DNA of 12,281 bases from JBBRMY01 sp038230595 (GTDB lineage: Bacteria; Bacteroidota; Ignavibacteria; Tepidaquicellales; Tepidaquicellaceae): contig JBBRMY010000078.1 of the NCBI GenBank assembly GCA_038230595.1, positions 1 through 12,281 of the forward strand, given 5' to 3'. This document shows positions 1-7,457 of this stretch, piece after piece. The stretch's first letter is position 1, and each line of letters opens with the position of its first letter. Position numbers and translations under genes: made by a program. Under the pieces are notes generated by a model. The model searched no databases. It was not told the origin of the DNA and saw nothing but the letters and a program-made list of their open reading frames with translations.

Positions 1-1
1 A

Positions 2-1585
2 GGACTTAACACTGCTACAAATATATCGTTGAAAATTTATAAAGATGTAAACAGAGACAGCATTGCCCAGGTTTCAGAGCTTCTTACAACTTTTACTTAT
101 GCATCAATGAACTCCGGTGATTCAGTGTATGCAATTTATGTAACATTGCCTGATACCGGAGTTGGTATAAAGCAATATATTGGTAAAGTTGAATTTGCGG
201 CAGACCTTGATACAACAAATAATAAGCGTGTAGCAAATGTAAATGTAAGTTCGTCAGGCGGAATAGCAGGAGTGATCATTAATGAAATTATGTATCATCC
301 GGTTACGCCCGAACCTGAATGGATCGAGCTATATAATAATTCTGATAATGATCTAAATTTAAAGAACTGGAAAATTTCAGATGCAACTGGCACTCAAGTG
401 ACTATTACGACTTCTGATAGATTTATTGTACACAGAGATTATATTGTTCTTTCAAAAAGTAATTTGATATTACAAAATCATCCTTTGATCGACAGCAATA
501 AAATAATTTATGTGTCTTCACTGCCGTCATTAAATGATGATGGAGATGATATTACGATATTTAATTCAAATAACTCACAGGCAGATCGTGTAACATATAA
601 CTCTCACTGGGGTGGAATTACAGGGTACTCACTTGAAAGAAAAGCATTTAATGGATTATCACAGGATTCAACTAATTGGGCGGCATCTGTAGATTGCGAA
701 AAATCTTCACCGACAAGAGCAAATTCATTTGCAAATGCAATTTCATATTCACCTATGGATCTTGTGGTAAACGAGATCATGTCTTCTCCATTAACCGGCA
801 ATGCTGAATATGTTGAGATCTATAATCCAAGAAACTTTACAGTTGACCTGAAGGGATGGAGATTCAATGAGTCATCTAATTTTGTTCACCTTTCAGATTC
901 ATGCAATGCAATGCTTGAACCGGGTGGATATATAGTTATAGCAAGTGATACAACTATTTTTACAAGATTTCCATATTTGACTGATCCGGCTTTAAAGAAA
1001 AGAATAGTGATCAACACATCACTTAGTTTAAGCAATGACGGAGAGACGTTATCATTATTCGATATAAATAATAATCTTATAGATCAGGTAAGCTATTTAG
1101 CAAATTGGAAAAACCCAAATCTTTCTGATGCTACAGGTTACTCACTTGAAAAGATAAATCCACTTCTTCAATCTAATAACAAAACAAGTTGGAGTTCATC
1201 TGCAGCCACACTCGGAGGTACTCCTATGAAAGTTAACAGCATTTTCACTAATAATACTACAACAACTACAAGTATTTCAGTTGCTCCGAACCCATTCTCA
1301 CCAGATGGTGACGGGTTTGAGGATTTTACTATTATTAAGTATAAGCTAAAGACCAACATTGCTCAGATCAGAGCAAAAATTTATGATATCAAAGGAAGGC
1401 TTGTGAGAGACCTTGCTAATAATCAGATCTCAGGAAGTGATGGAACAATAATATTTGACGGTCTTGATAATGCAAAGCAAAAGCTGAGGATCGGTATCTA
1501 TATAGTGTTCATTGAAGCCGTAGATCAAAACGGAGGCGTTGTAGAAACAGCTAAAACTTCTGTAGTTGTAGCTGCTAAATTATAA
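2..1585 (+). CDS. Secreted lamin-tail-domain (LTD) protein with FlgD-like C-terminal module; 5' end missing
   Basis: The reading frame is open to the left window edge and codes upstream of the first possible start (TTG at 29), so this is the 3' part of a longer gene. Numbering from that TTG, two LTD-type beta-sandwich domains follow each other: about 82-225 (INEIMYHP, EWIELYNNS, LKNWKIS) and about 243-395 (VNEIMSSP, EYVEIYNP, DLKGWRF). Each ends in a similar GYSLE(R/K) block. After a Thr-rich linker (409-415), a C-terminal module at about 413-514 starts with VAPNPFSPDGDG and continues with KIYDIKGRLVRDL, typical of FlgD-like/Ig-like C-terminal domains on large exported proteins of the FCB group. 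In bacteria LTDs occur on exported proteins, often beside nucleases or adhesion domains. No catalytic domain is visible in the part present. The role is probably extracellular or cell-surface, but the missing N-terminus could change the picture. The next gene starts 16 bases on, so the two are probably co-transcribed. Confidence 0.85.
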   Translation, partial: GLNTATNISLKIYKDVNRDSIAQVSELLTTFTYASMNSGDSVYAIYVTLPDTGVGIKQYIGKVEFAADLDTTNNKRVANVNVSSSGGIAGVIINEIMYHPVTPEPEWIELYNNSDNDLNLKNWKISDATGTQVTITTSDRFIVHRDYIVLSKSNLILQNHPLIDSNKIIYVSSLPSLNDDGDDITIFNSNNSQADRVTYNSHWGGITGYSLERKAFNGLSQDSTNWAASVDCEKSSPTRANSFANAISYSPMDLVVNEIMSSPLTGNAEYVEIYNPRNFTVDLKGWRFNESSNFVHLSDSCNAMLEPGGYIVIASDTTIFTRFPYLTDPALKKRIVINTSLSLSNDGETLSLFDINNNLIDQVSYLANWKNPNLSDATGYSLEKINPLLQSNNKTSWSSSAATLGGTPMKVNSIFTNNTTTTTSISVAPNPFSPDGDGFEDFTIIKYKLKTNIAQIRAKIYDIKGRLVRDLANNQISGSDGTIIFDGLDNAKQKLRIGIYIVFIEAVDQNGGVVETAKTSVVVAAKL

Positions 1586-1601
1586 TAGCGGGTAAGTTAT
1601 A

Positions 1602-3614
1602 ATGAAAAAGCTTTCTTTAAAGCATTGCTATCTTATAATTGCCATATTAAATGTTGTAATATTTTACAACTCACTTTATAATGATTTTGTATTTGATGAT
1701 GAATCTGTTATTCAGCAGAATCAGGGGATAACTTCTCTATCAAACATCCCAAAGTTCTTTACAGGTGAAGAAGGCTTTCATAAGGTTATTGGTAATTATT
1801 ACCGCCCTGTAGTTTTTACAACATATGCAATTGATTACTCGATCTGGAAGCTTAATCCGTTTGGATATCATCTTACGAATCTTCTTATACATCTGGTAGC
1901 ATGCTTACTGCTTTTCAGGATTCTTCTGATACTTTTCAGTTATTCCGATTTCAATTTATTCATTTCTTTATTAGGTACTCTTGTTTTCTCGGCTCATCCT
2001 ATCCACACTGAAGCTGTATCATGGATCAGCGGCAGAACCGATTCTTTATTCACATTATTCTTTTTTGCAGCATTTTATTTTTATCTTAAGTCGCAAAAAC
2101 AAAGTGAAGAGGGGAAGTATAAAAAAAATATTTTCCTAATGCTTTTATTCTTCACGCTTGGCTTGCTTTGCAAGGAGATGATGATAACATTTCCGGTAAT
2201 TGTAATTCTTTTTGATATTTTATATAGCGGATATAAGCAAAAGTATACATTGCAAATATTCAGAGACAGGCTTCCTGTATACGGTATGATTGCCGCAGTC
2301 ACACTGATCTTTATTTTTATCAGGCATTCTGCACTTGCCGGAGTTCCTGATCGTCCAAATTACCTCTATTTTATCGGAAAAGACCCGATAACAGTTCTTG
2401 CAACTATGTTAAAAACTGTTCCGGTTTATTTGCGTCTTATGATACTTCCGATCAATTTACTTTATCATTATAATGGAGTACTGCCTGACTCAAATTCCTT
2501 TGCTGATTTCAAAGTAATTCTTTCAATGATATTTATTACCTGCATGATAGTAACAGCATTTATTCTAGCAGAAAAATTTCCGCCTGTATCATTCGGAATA
2601 TTATTCTTTCTTATTACGCTTCTTCCCGTGATGAATATTGTGCCAACCATGAATCTTATGGCGGAAAGGTTTTTATATCTTCCTTCGTTTGCACTTATAA
2701 TTGTACTTTGTTTTTTCACTGCAAGGGCTATAAACGAAAGAAGCTTTAAAAGGATACTTTCATTCTTTTTTGCTGTGATATTTGTTTTTTCTTATCTGAC
2801 TATTCATAGAAATGCTGAATGGAAAAATAACGATACGCTTTACAAGACTGCTAATAATATTGATGGTACTGTACTACTTGTGAATGCCGGAAACATTTAT
2901 GCAAATCAAAAAGATTATTCTGAAGCTATGGCCAGATATAAAAGAGCACTAGAGATCAGGGATAATAATCTTCTTGCTCATCATAACTCGGGCTTAATAT
3001 ATTATATTCAGAATAAGTATGACTCTGCTGCAGTTGAATTTAAAAAAGCACTTGCAATTGATTCACTTTTCCCGGATGGCTACAATATGCTTGCAAATCT
3101 TTATGAGATCCAGGGTAATTATAACGAAGAAATTGCTGCACTTGAAAAACTTAACAGGAATTTTCCCGGATTTAAAGATGCTGATAAAAGAATTGCGAGC
3201 ATAAGATCTCAGAAGGATTCACTGCAGACATTAACAGCATCACAGCTGCCGCCCGAAATTGATAAAGCTCAGATCCTGGAAAAACGTTCATTCAATCTTT
3301 ATAATGAAAAAAAATATAAAGAAGCTATTACAGATCTTGAAGATCTTATCAAACTTAATCCTGCATTGAAAGCCGGTTATGAAAATAACATTGGAATGTG
3401 TTATAAAGAATTAAATGAACTGAAGAATGCTGAGGAATATTTTAAGAGATCAAGGTCTTCTGATCCTAAATCCCAAAATGCCTATTCAGGACTCATCGAG
3501 ACTTACCTTGCAATGAATAATAAGCAGAAAGCAATTGAAGCCTGTAAAGAACTGCTGAATAACTTTCCTGATAATCAATTTGCTAAAGCAAAGCTTGATT
3601 CACTTTATAAATAG
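1602..3614 (+). CDS. TMTC/GT105-like integral membrane O-mannosyltransferase-like protein with C-terminal TPRs
   Basis: A 670-residue protein with an N-terminal membrane half (about 11 hydrophobic segments between residues 8 and 401) and a TPR half (about 422-522 and 552-660). Features match the TMTC family: an acidic pair just after the first membrane segment (FVFDDESVI, 30-37), YYRPV and GYHLTNLLIH near 66-97, HPIHTEAVSWISGRTD at 132-147, a DUF1736-like region around 245-290, ERFLYLPS at 355-362, and RNAEWKNNDTLY just before the TPRs. Animal TMTC1-4 are O-mannosyltransferases (CAZy GT105) using a lipid-linked mannose donor. The bacterial relatives are largely untested, so the reaction here is inferred; the expected arrangement is a GT-C fold in the inner membrane with the acidic pair on the periplasmic side. 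It starts 16 bases after the LTD gene, and a secreted partner in the same operon would make sense for a protein glycosyltransferase. The start is the ATG at 1602; there is only a weak GGGTAAG upstream. Alternatively it is a TPR membrane protein with no enzymatic activity. Confidence 0.8.
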   Translation: MKKLSLKHCYLIIAILNVVIFYNSLYNDFVFDDESVIQQNQGITSLSNIPKFFTGEEGFHKVIGNYYRPVVFTTYAIDYSIWKLNPFGYHLTNLLIHLVACLLLFRILLILFSYSDFNLFISLLGTLVFSAHPIHTEAVSWISGRTDSLFTLFFFAAFYFYLKSQKQSEEGKYKKNIFLMLLFFTLGLLCKEMMITFPVIVILFDILYSGYKQKYTLQIFRDRLPVYGMIAAVTLIFIFIRHSALAGVPDRPNYLYFIGKDPITVLATMLKTVPVYLRLMILPINLLYHYNGVLPDSNSFADFKVILSMIFITCMIVTAFILAEKFPPVSFGILFFLITLLPVMNIVPTMNLMAERFLYLPSFALIIVLCFFTARAINERSFKRILSFFFAVIFVFSYLTIHRNAEWKNNDTLYKTANNIDGTVLLVNAGNIYANQKDYSEAMARYKRALEIRDNNLLAHHNSGLIYYIQNKYDSAAVEFKKALAIDSLFPDGYNMLANLYEIQGNYNEEIAALEKLNRNFPGFKDADKRIASIRSQKDSLQTLTASQLPPEIDKAQILEKRSFNLYNEKKYKEAITDLEDLIKLNPALKAGYENNIGMCYKELNELKNAEEYFKRSRSSDPKSQNAYSGLIETYLAMNNKQKAIEACKELLNNFPDNQFAKAKLDSLYK

Positions 3615-3740
3615 AATTTTTATCGACCTTTAAAAGTTTTATTATACAGAACTATTTAAATTTTTTGAATTTGTTTTTAACTAATAATTAAAGAAATTAG
3701 TAGTATCTTAACTATGTTCTTATTAAGAAACCTCAATTAT

Positions 3741-5288
3741 ATGAAAAAAATCACATTTTTATCCGTTATATTTATATTGTGTCTATCGGCATATACGTTT
3801 GCACAGGATGCGACTACAATGTTCGAGCAGGGAAGGGCTCAGATGAATGCTCAGAATTATACTGAAGCTATTAATACTTTCACAAAGATCCTGCAGATAA
3901 AGCCGAATTTTTTTGATGCATATAGTTACAGAGGCTTCAGCTACTATATGCTAAAGGATTATAAGTCATCAATTTCTGATTACGATAAAGCAATTTCCAT
4001 TAATGGAACATACGCTGATGTATATTCAAACAGGGGAATGGCTTACTATGATATGAAAGATTATAATTCTGCTATTAAAGATTTCGATAAAGCAGTCAGC
4101 ATTAATCCTGCATATACAGCAGGCTACTATCAGAAAGGTCTTGCTTACCAGGCACTCAATGATTATCCAAATGCAAAAACAAGTTTTGACCGGGCTGTAA
4201 ACTTAGAGCCAAATTATATCTATGCAATTAATTCAAGAGGTTATTCAAGTTATCTTCAAAAAGATTATGATGCAGCATTTCAGGATTTCTCACAGGCAAT
4301 TGCACTAAGTCCGGATTATGCAGAGGCATGGAAAAACTTAGGGCTTGTACATTCTCAGTATGGCGAATATGATAAAGCAGTTACAGATTTTAATAAAGTT
4401 CTTGAGCTGAATCCAAACTTCAATGAAGTTTATATCTATAGAGGTAATGCTTACTTTAAGCAAAAGGATTACAGTAATGCTCTGCTTGATCTAAACCGCG
4501 CAGCCGATCTGAACCCCTACAGTTATGATGTTTTTTTAAACCGCGGAAATATAAATACATACAATCGCGATTTTTCAAAAGCGATTACAGATTACACTTC
4601 TGCAATTAACTTAAACGGATCAGTGCCGGAAGCATATTACAATCGCGGACTTGCATATCTTGAAACAGGAGATTATACAAAAGCTAATGGAGATTTCGAT
4701 CGTTTGCTTCAGCTAAATCCAAATTATGGTGGAGCATATTACGGAAAGGGAGTAACAGCTCTCCGGTCCCAGGATAATACTAATGCTTTGATAAATTTCA
4801 ATCAGGCAATATCATTTGATCCATCAATAGCGATGTCTTACATTTATCGTGCAGACATTGAAAGACAAAATAAAGATTATGAGCCGGCTTTAAATGATAT
4901 TACAACTGCATTAAATATAGAGCCTCAAAGTGATTATTATTTTAATCTTCGCGGATTAATATTTACAGAAATGGAAAAATTTGATCTTGCATTAATAGAT
5001 TACAATTATGCATTAGGAATAAATCCACTTAATGCTTTTACATATAACAACAAAGGGTTGAATTATTTTGCTATGAAAGATAATTTAGGAGCGCTCAGAG
5101 AGTTCGATAAAGCCATTTCTCTTGATCCTAATTATTCGTTCGCTTATAATAACCGCGCTTACGTTTATTCAGATCTGAAGGATTATTCAAATGCAGTTAA
5201 TGATTGGGAAAGAGCAATTCGGCTTAACCCGTCATATGAACCGATACTTCGACCGATGATAAATAATATTAATACTAATTTTAAATAG
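3741..5288 (+). CDS. Exported protein of 14 consecutive tetratricopeptide repeats
   Basis: I chose the ATG at 3741 over the in-frame ATG at 3714 because it starts a clean signal peptide (MKKITFLSVIFILCLSAYTF, cleavage after AQ at about residue 22). Nine extra residues would spoil it. From residue 23 to 498 the protein is 14 contiguous TPRs, each exactly 34 residues with no insertion or deletion. Each repeat carries variants of NRGLAY...KDY..A..DFDKAI.LNPN. About 17 residues (PILRPMINNINTNFK end) cap the last repeat. TPR stacks are protein-protein interaction scaffolds and 14 repeats would make nearly two superhelical turns. The signal peptide places it in the periplasm or on the outer surface. 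There is no lipobox cysteine, no T9SS tail and no enzymatic domain. A 126-base gap separates it from the TMTC-like gene, so it may have its own promoter, though I see no convincing one. A strong hairpin follows 11 bases after the stop. Confidence 0.92.
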   Translation: MKKITFLSVIFILCLSAYTFAQDATTMFEQGRAQMNAQNYTEAINTFTKILQIKPNFFDAYSYRGFSYYMLKDYKSSISDYDKAISINGTYADVYSNRGMAYYDMKDYNSAIKDFDKAVSINPAYTAGYYQKGLAYQALNDYPNAKTSFDRAVNLEPNYIYAINSRGYSSYLQKDYDAAFQDFSQAIALSPDYAEAWKNLGLVHSQYGEYDKAVTDFNKVLELNPNFNEVYIYRGNAYFKQKDYSNALLDLNRAADLNPYSYDVFLNRGNINTYNRDFSKAITDYTSAINLNGSVPEAYYNRGLAYLETGDYTKANGDFDRLLQLNPNYGGAYYGKGVTALRSQDNTNALINFNQAISFDPSIAMSYIYRADIERQNKDYEPALNDITTALNIEPQSDYYFNLRGLIFTEMEKFDLALIDYNYALGINPLNAFTYNNKGLNYFAMKDNLGALREFDKAISLDPNYSFAYNNRAYVYSDLKDYSNAVNDWERAIRLNPSYEPILRPMINNINTNFK

Positions 5289-5299
5289 CCATTCGAACA

Positions 5300-5333
5300 T
5301 TTTAATTCCCGGTCTGTCAGCCGGGAATTAAAA
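5300..5333. terminator. Perfect 13-bp inverted repeat after the TPR gene
   Basis: TTTTAATTCCCGG (5300-5312) and CCGGGAATTAAAA (5321-5333) are perfect reverse complements around the 8-base loop TCTGTCAG. The hairpin starts 11 bases after the TPR stop codon. The GC-rich part of the stem lies next to the loop and the A/T part at the base. There is no T-run directly after the stem on the + strand, so it is not a textbook intrinsic terminator. It could act as a terminator or as a 3'-end stabiliser. Confidence 0.65.
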
Positions 5334-5405
5334 CATCATCATTAACTTTTTTAAAACTTATTTCTTCAATTACTCTTCTCACTTCAATACCGAATATATT
5401 TTATA

Positions 5406-5413
5406 TATTTTTG
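5406..5413 (+). promoter_or_regulatory. Possible Bacteroidota-type -7 box (TAnnTTTG)
   Basis: TATTTTTG fits the TAnnTTTG -7 element known from Bacteroidota sigma factors and lies 25 bases before the ATG of the barrel gene. I find no convincing TTG/TTTG -33 element at the usual distance upstream, so this is only a weak candidate. Confidence 0.25.
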
Positions 5414-5438
5414 TACTGCTGCGAATCCAATAATCTTA

Positions 5439-6050
5439 ATGAGAATATTTTTTCTTATTGCATGCTTAATAGGATCCACAAATATTTATTCCCAATCTAA
5501 TTTTTTTGAAATTAACCTTGAACCTGGGGTTAATATTTACACTTCTACAAATAATACTTTTCAGTATCCGGGAGTTCCGGAATATAAAGGGACTTATGGA
5601 ATTCGAAAAAATACCGGTGCTAATTTTAATCTCACTGCACTTTTCGCTGCAACAAGTGCGCTCAGGCTTGGATTTGGATTTGAAGCTGACAGGATAGACG
5701 CAGCATGGGTTTTTGGACCAACAGTTAATGCAAAAGTTGAAATACCTGTTTCATTAAAAGTTACTCCGTTTATTGAAGGAGCTGTTGGCTTAATAAATAA
5801 AAAAATGGATGGAAATTATGATAATGGATTGCTTGTATTTGCAAAAGCCGGCATAGATTACAGAGTACTTAACAGGTTCTTCAGATATCTTGATCACCTG
5901 AGCATAATTATCTCAGGAGGTTATAAATTTTTCAACTACGGATATTCGCACCCATACGAGCCGGGATATTTTATGCCCGGTGACGGATTAATTTACCGTG
6001 AAAATTTCAAGATAATTAATTTCAATCTCGGAGCAAGCGTAGGATTCTGA
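5439..6050 (+). CDS. Predicted small outer-membrane beta-barrel protein
   Basis: A 203-residue protein with a signal peptide (MRIFFLIACLIGSTNIYSQ, cleavage around residue 19). The rest is a run of alternating polar/apolar, aromatic and Gly-rich strands, e.g. FFEINLEPGVNIY, ALRLGFGFEADRI, VTPFIEGAVGLINKK, LSIIISGGYKFFNYG and IINFNLGASVGF. It ends in a C-terminal phenylalanine, as is usual for proteins assembled by BamA. The size suggests about 8 strands, the OmpA/OmpX-like porin-family scale. No plug or peptidoglycan-binding domain is present. Function (pore, adhesin or structural) cannot be told. No Shine-Dalgarno is visible before the ATG at 5439. Its stop codon abuts the stop codon of the convergent gene. 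Confidence 0.8.
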   Translation: MRIFFLIACLIGSTNIYSQSNFFEINLEPGVNIYTSTNNTFQYPGVPEYKGTYGIRKNTGANFNLTALFAATSALRLGFGFEADRIDAAWVFGPTVNAKVEIPVSLKVTPFIEGAVGLINKKMDGNYDNGLLVFAKAGIDYRVLNRFFRYLDHLSIIISGGYKFFNYGYSHPYEPGYFMPGDGLIYRENFKIINFNLGASVGF

Positions 6051-6061
6051 TTATTTCAGAA
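6045..6061. other. Small hairpin spanning the two abutting convergent stop codons
   Basis: TTCTGA (6045-6050) and TCAGAA (6056-6061) pair around TTATT. The + strand TGA stop forms the end of the left arm, and the - strand TAA stop lies in the loop. The stem is only 6 bp and has no T-run, so any terminating role is speculative. Confidence 0.35.
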
Positions 6062-7367
6062 GCATCATCTTTATTGTTTCAGAATAATTTCCTGCCGTCA
6101 TTTTAACATAATAAATTCCTGAAGAAAAATTCTCTCCGTTAAATCTTGTTTCATATTCCCCCTGCTGAAGAAACTGATCTGAAAGAGTTGCTCTTTCCTT
6201 CCCTGAAACATCATAAACCTTTAATGTTACATTCATGCTTTGAGGAACAGAAAATTTAATTTTTGTTTCCGGATTAAAAGGATTAGGATAATTCTGGCTT
6301 AAATTAAAAGTTTGTGGAATTGTACCTGATATCTGCTGCACTCCGGTTATTCTCTGATATTTATATATAGTCTGTCCGCAACCGAATGCTAATGTGTCAC
6401 CAAAAAATTGAAATCTGTTCAGCGCTTTTCCAAATGTAACATTTACCCAGCTCGCTCCGCCATTTGATGTTTGAAATGTCGGTCCTGCCTGAAAATCTGG
6501 GGTCCATCCTCCGACCCAGCCGGTAGTTGAATTTAAAAAACCAATTCCCTCAAGATTTAAAGTTGGAGCATTTGGAATTGTAAAAAAACTCCATGTCAAC
6601 CCGCCATCATAGGTGAATAAATATCCGGGAGGATTACCATTAAAATTCTCACATGAAACATATCCGAACTGATCACCTCTGAAATCAATTTTCCAGCTAA
6701 GATATCCGATTGTTGCTCCCATGAATCTGTTTACCCAAGAGACTCCTCCATTGGAAGTATATAAAATTATTGCTTTTCCTTGCTCATAGTTTGCACCGCC
6801 TTTATTACCGACTACGAATCCATGCAGAGAATCACTGAAGTAAGTGTCAACCAGGCGTGTTGCCAGAGAAGAATCTATATGCAGATTTATCCAGGTCGCA
6901 CCTTTGTCAGTACTTTTAATTGCGAAAGCCGGTCCGGCATATCTCCCTACTGCATAAAAAATATTTGGCGGAAGCTGTGTTATTCCGCATATGCCGGTTG
7001 GTACAGGTGCAGGTACATTAGTGACCTGAATAAAATTTGTACCGCCGTTAGTTGATCTGTATAATGAACGTGATGGATCGAGAGTTCCGACTATTCCGGT
7101 ATTTGCATCAAGAAAGCCAACGCTCCTGCAGAATTGAGTTAAAGTTCTGTAAAGTGTATCAAATCTTATGCCTCCATTAGTAGTCTTATAGACAGGTCCG
7201 GCATAATTTACTACCCAGCCTGTCTGGCTGTTTAACCACATCATGTCTTCATGTCTTGTAATGTCAAATGGTGCATTGGGTATTACCTGCCACTGATAGG
7301 ATTGTGAATATATTCCGGATATTGCAGATAACATCAGGCAAAAAGTAAAAAAAATATTTTTGAACAT
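6051..7367 (-). CDS. T9SS-sorted YCF48/BNR-type beta-propeller protein
   Basis: A 438-residue protein with three parts. First is a signal peptide (MFKNIFFTFCLMLSAISGIYSQ, about residues 1-22). Second is a propeller region (about 25-340) with at least six Asp-box/BNR-like motifs: YKTTNGG (60), YRSTNGG (103), KSTDKGATW (151), YTSNGGVSW (203), TYDGGLTW (252) and QTSNGGASW (299), together with YCF48-type 'GW/GF' blocks such as SQTGWVV, LHGFVVG and STTGWVGG. Third is a T9SS type A sorting domain (about 347-438) with LSQNYPNPFNPETKIKFSVP, LKVYDVSGKE, SSGIYYVKM and the terminal KMMLLK. In families with this tail the C-terminal domain directs export by the Por machinery and is usually removed at the cell surface. 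The propeller is probably a binding or scaffold module, and I see no catalytic signature of a sialidase. The 477-residue gene lies 90 bases upstream on the same strand, so an operon is possible. The leader before the ATG is A-rich with no Shine-Dalgarno. Confidence 0.9.
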   Translation of the reverse strand: MFKNIFFTFCLMLSAISGIYSQSYQWQVIPNAPFDITRHEDMMWLNSQTGWVVNYAGPVYKTTNGGIRFDTLYRTLTQFCRSVGFLDANTGIVGTLDPSRSLYRSTNGGTNFIQVTNVPAPVPTGICGITQLPPNIFYAVGRYAGPAFAIKSTDKGATWINLHIDSSLATRLVDTYFSDSLHGFVVGNKGGANYEQGKAIILYTSNGGVSWVNRFMGATIGYLSWKIDFRGDQFGYVSCENFNGNPPGYLFTYDGGLTWSFFTIPNAPTLNLEGIGFLNSTTGWVGGWTPDFQAGPTFQTSNGGASWVNVTFGKALNRFQFFGDTLAFGCGQTIYKYQRITGVQQISGTIPQTFNLSQNYPNPFNPETKIKFSVPQSMNVTLKVYDVSGKERATLSDQFLQQGEYETRFNGENFSSGIYYVKMTAGNYSETIKMMLLK

Positions 7368-7457
7368 TCTTATCGGTTATTTTTTATTTATATGGACTTA
7401 AATTATATAACAATGAATCAGTTTAAAAAAATGCCAGCTTATTCTATTTCTATAATA

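Noticed and set aside
3680..3701. ACTAAT/ATTAGT inverted repeat before the TPR gene
   Set aside because: It is a six-bp, all-A/T-type stem with a ten-base loop in AT-rich DNA, expected by chance.
3714..3740. Upstream ATG of the TPR gene
   Set aside because: It would put nine residues before a complete signal peptide; the internal ATG at 3741 is the better start.
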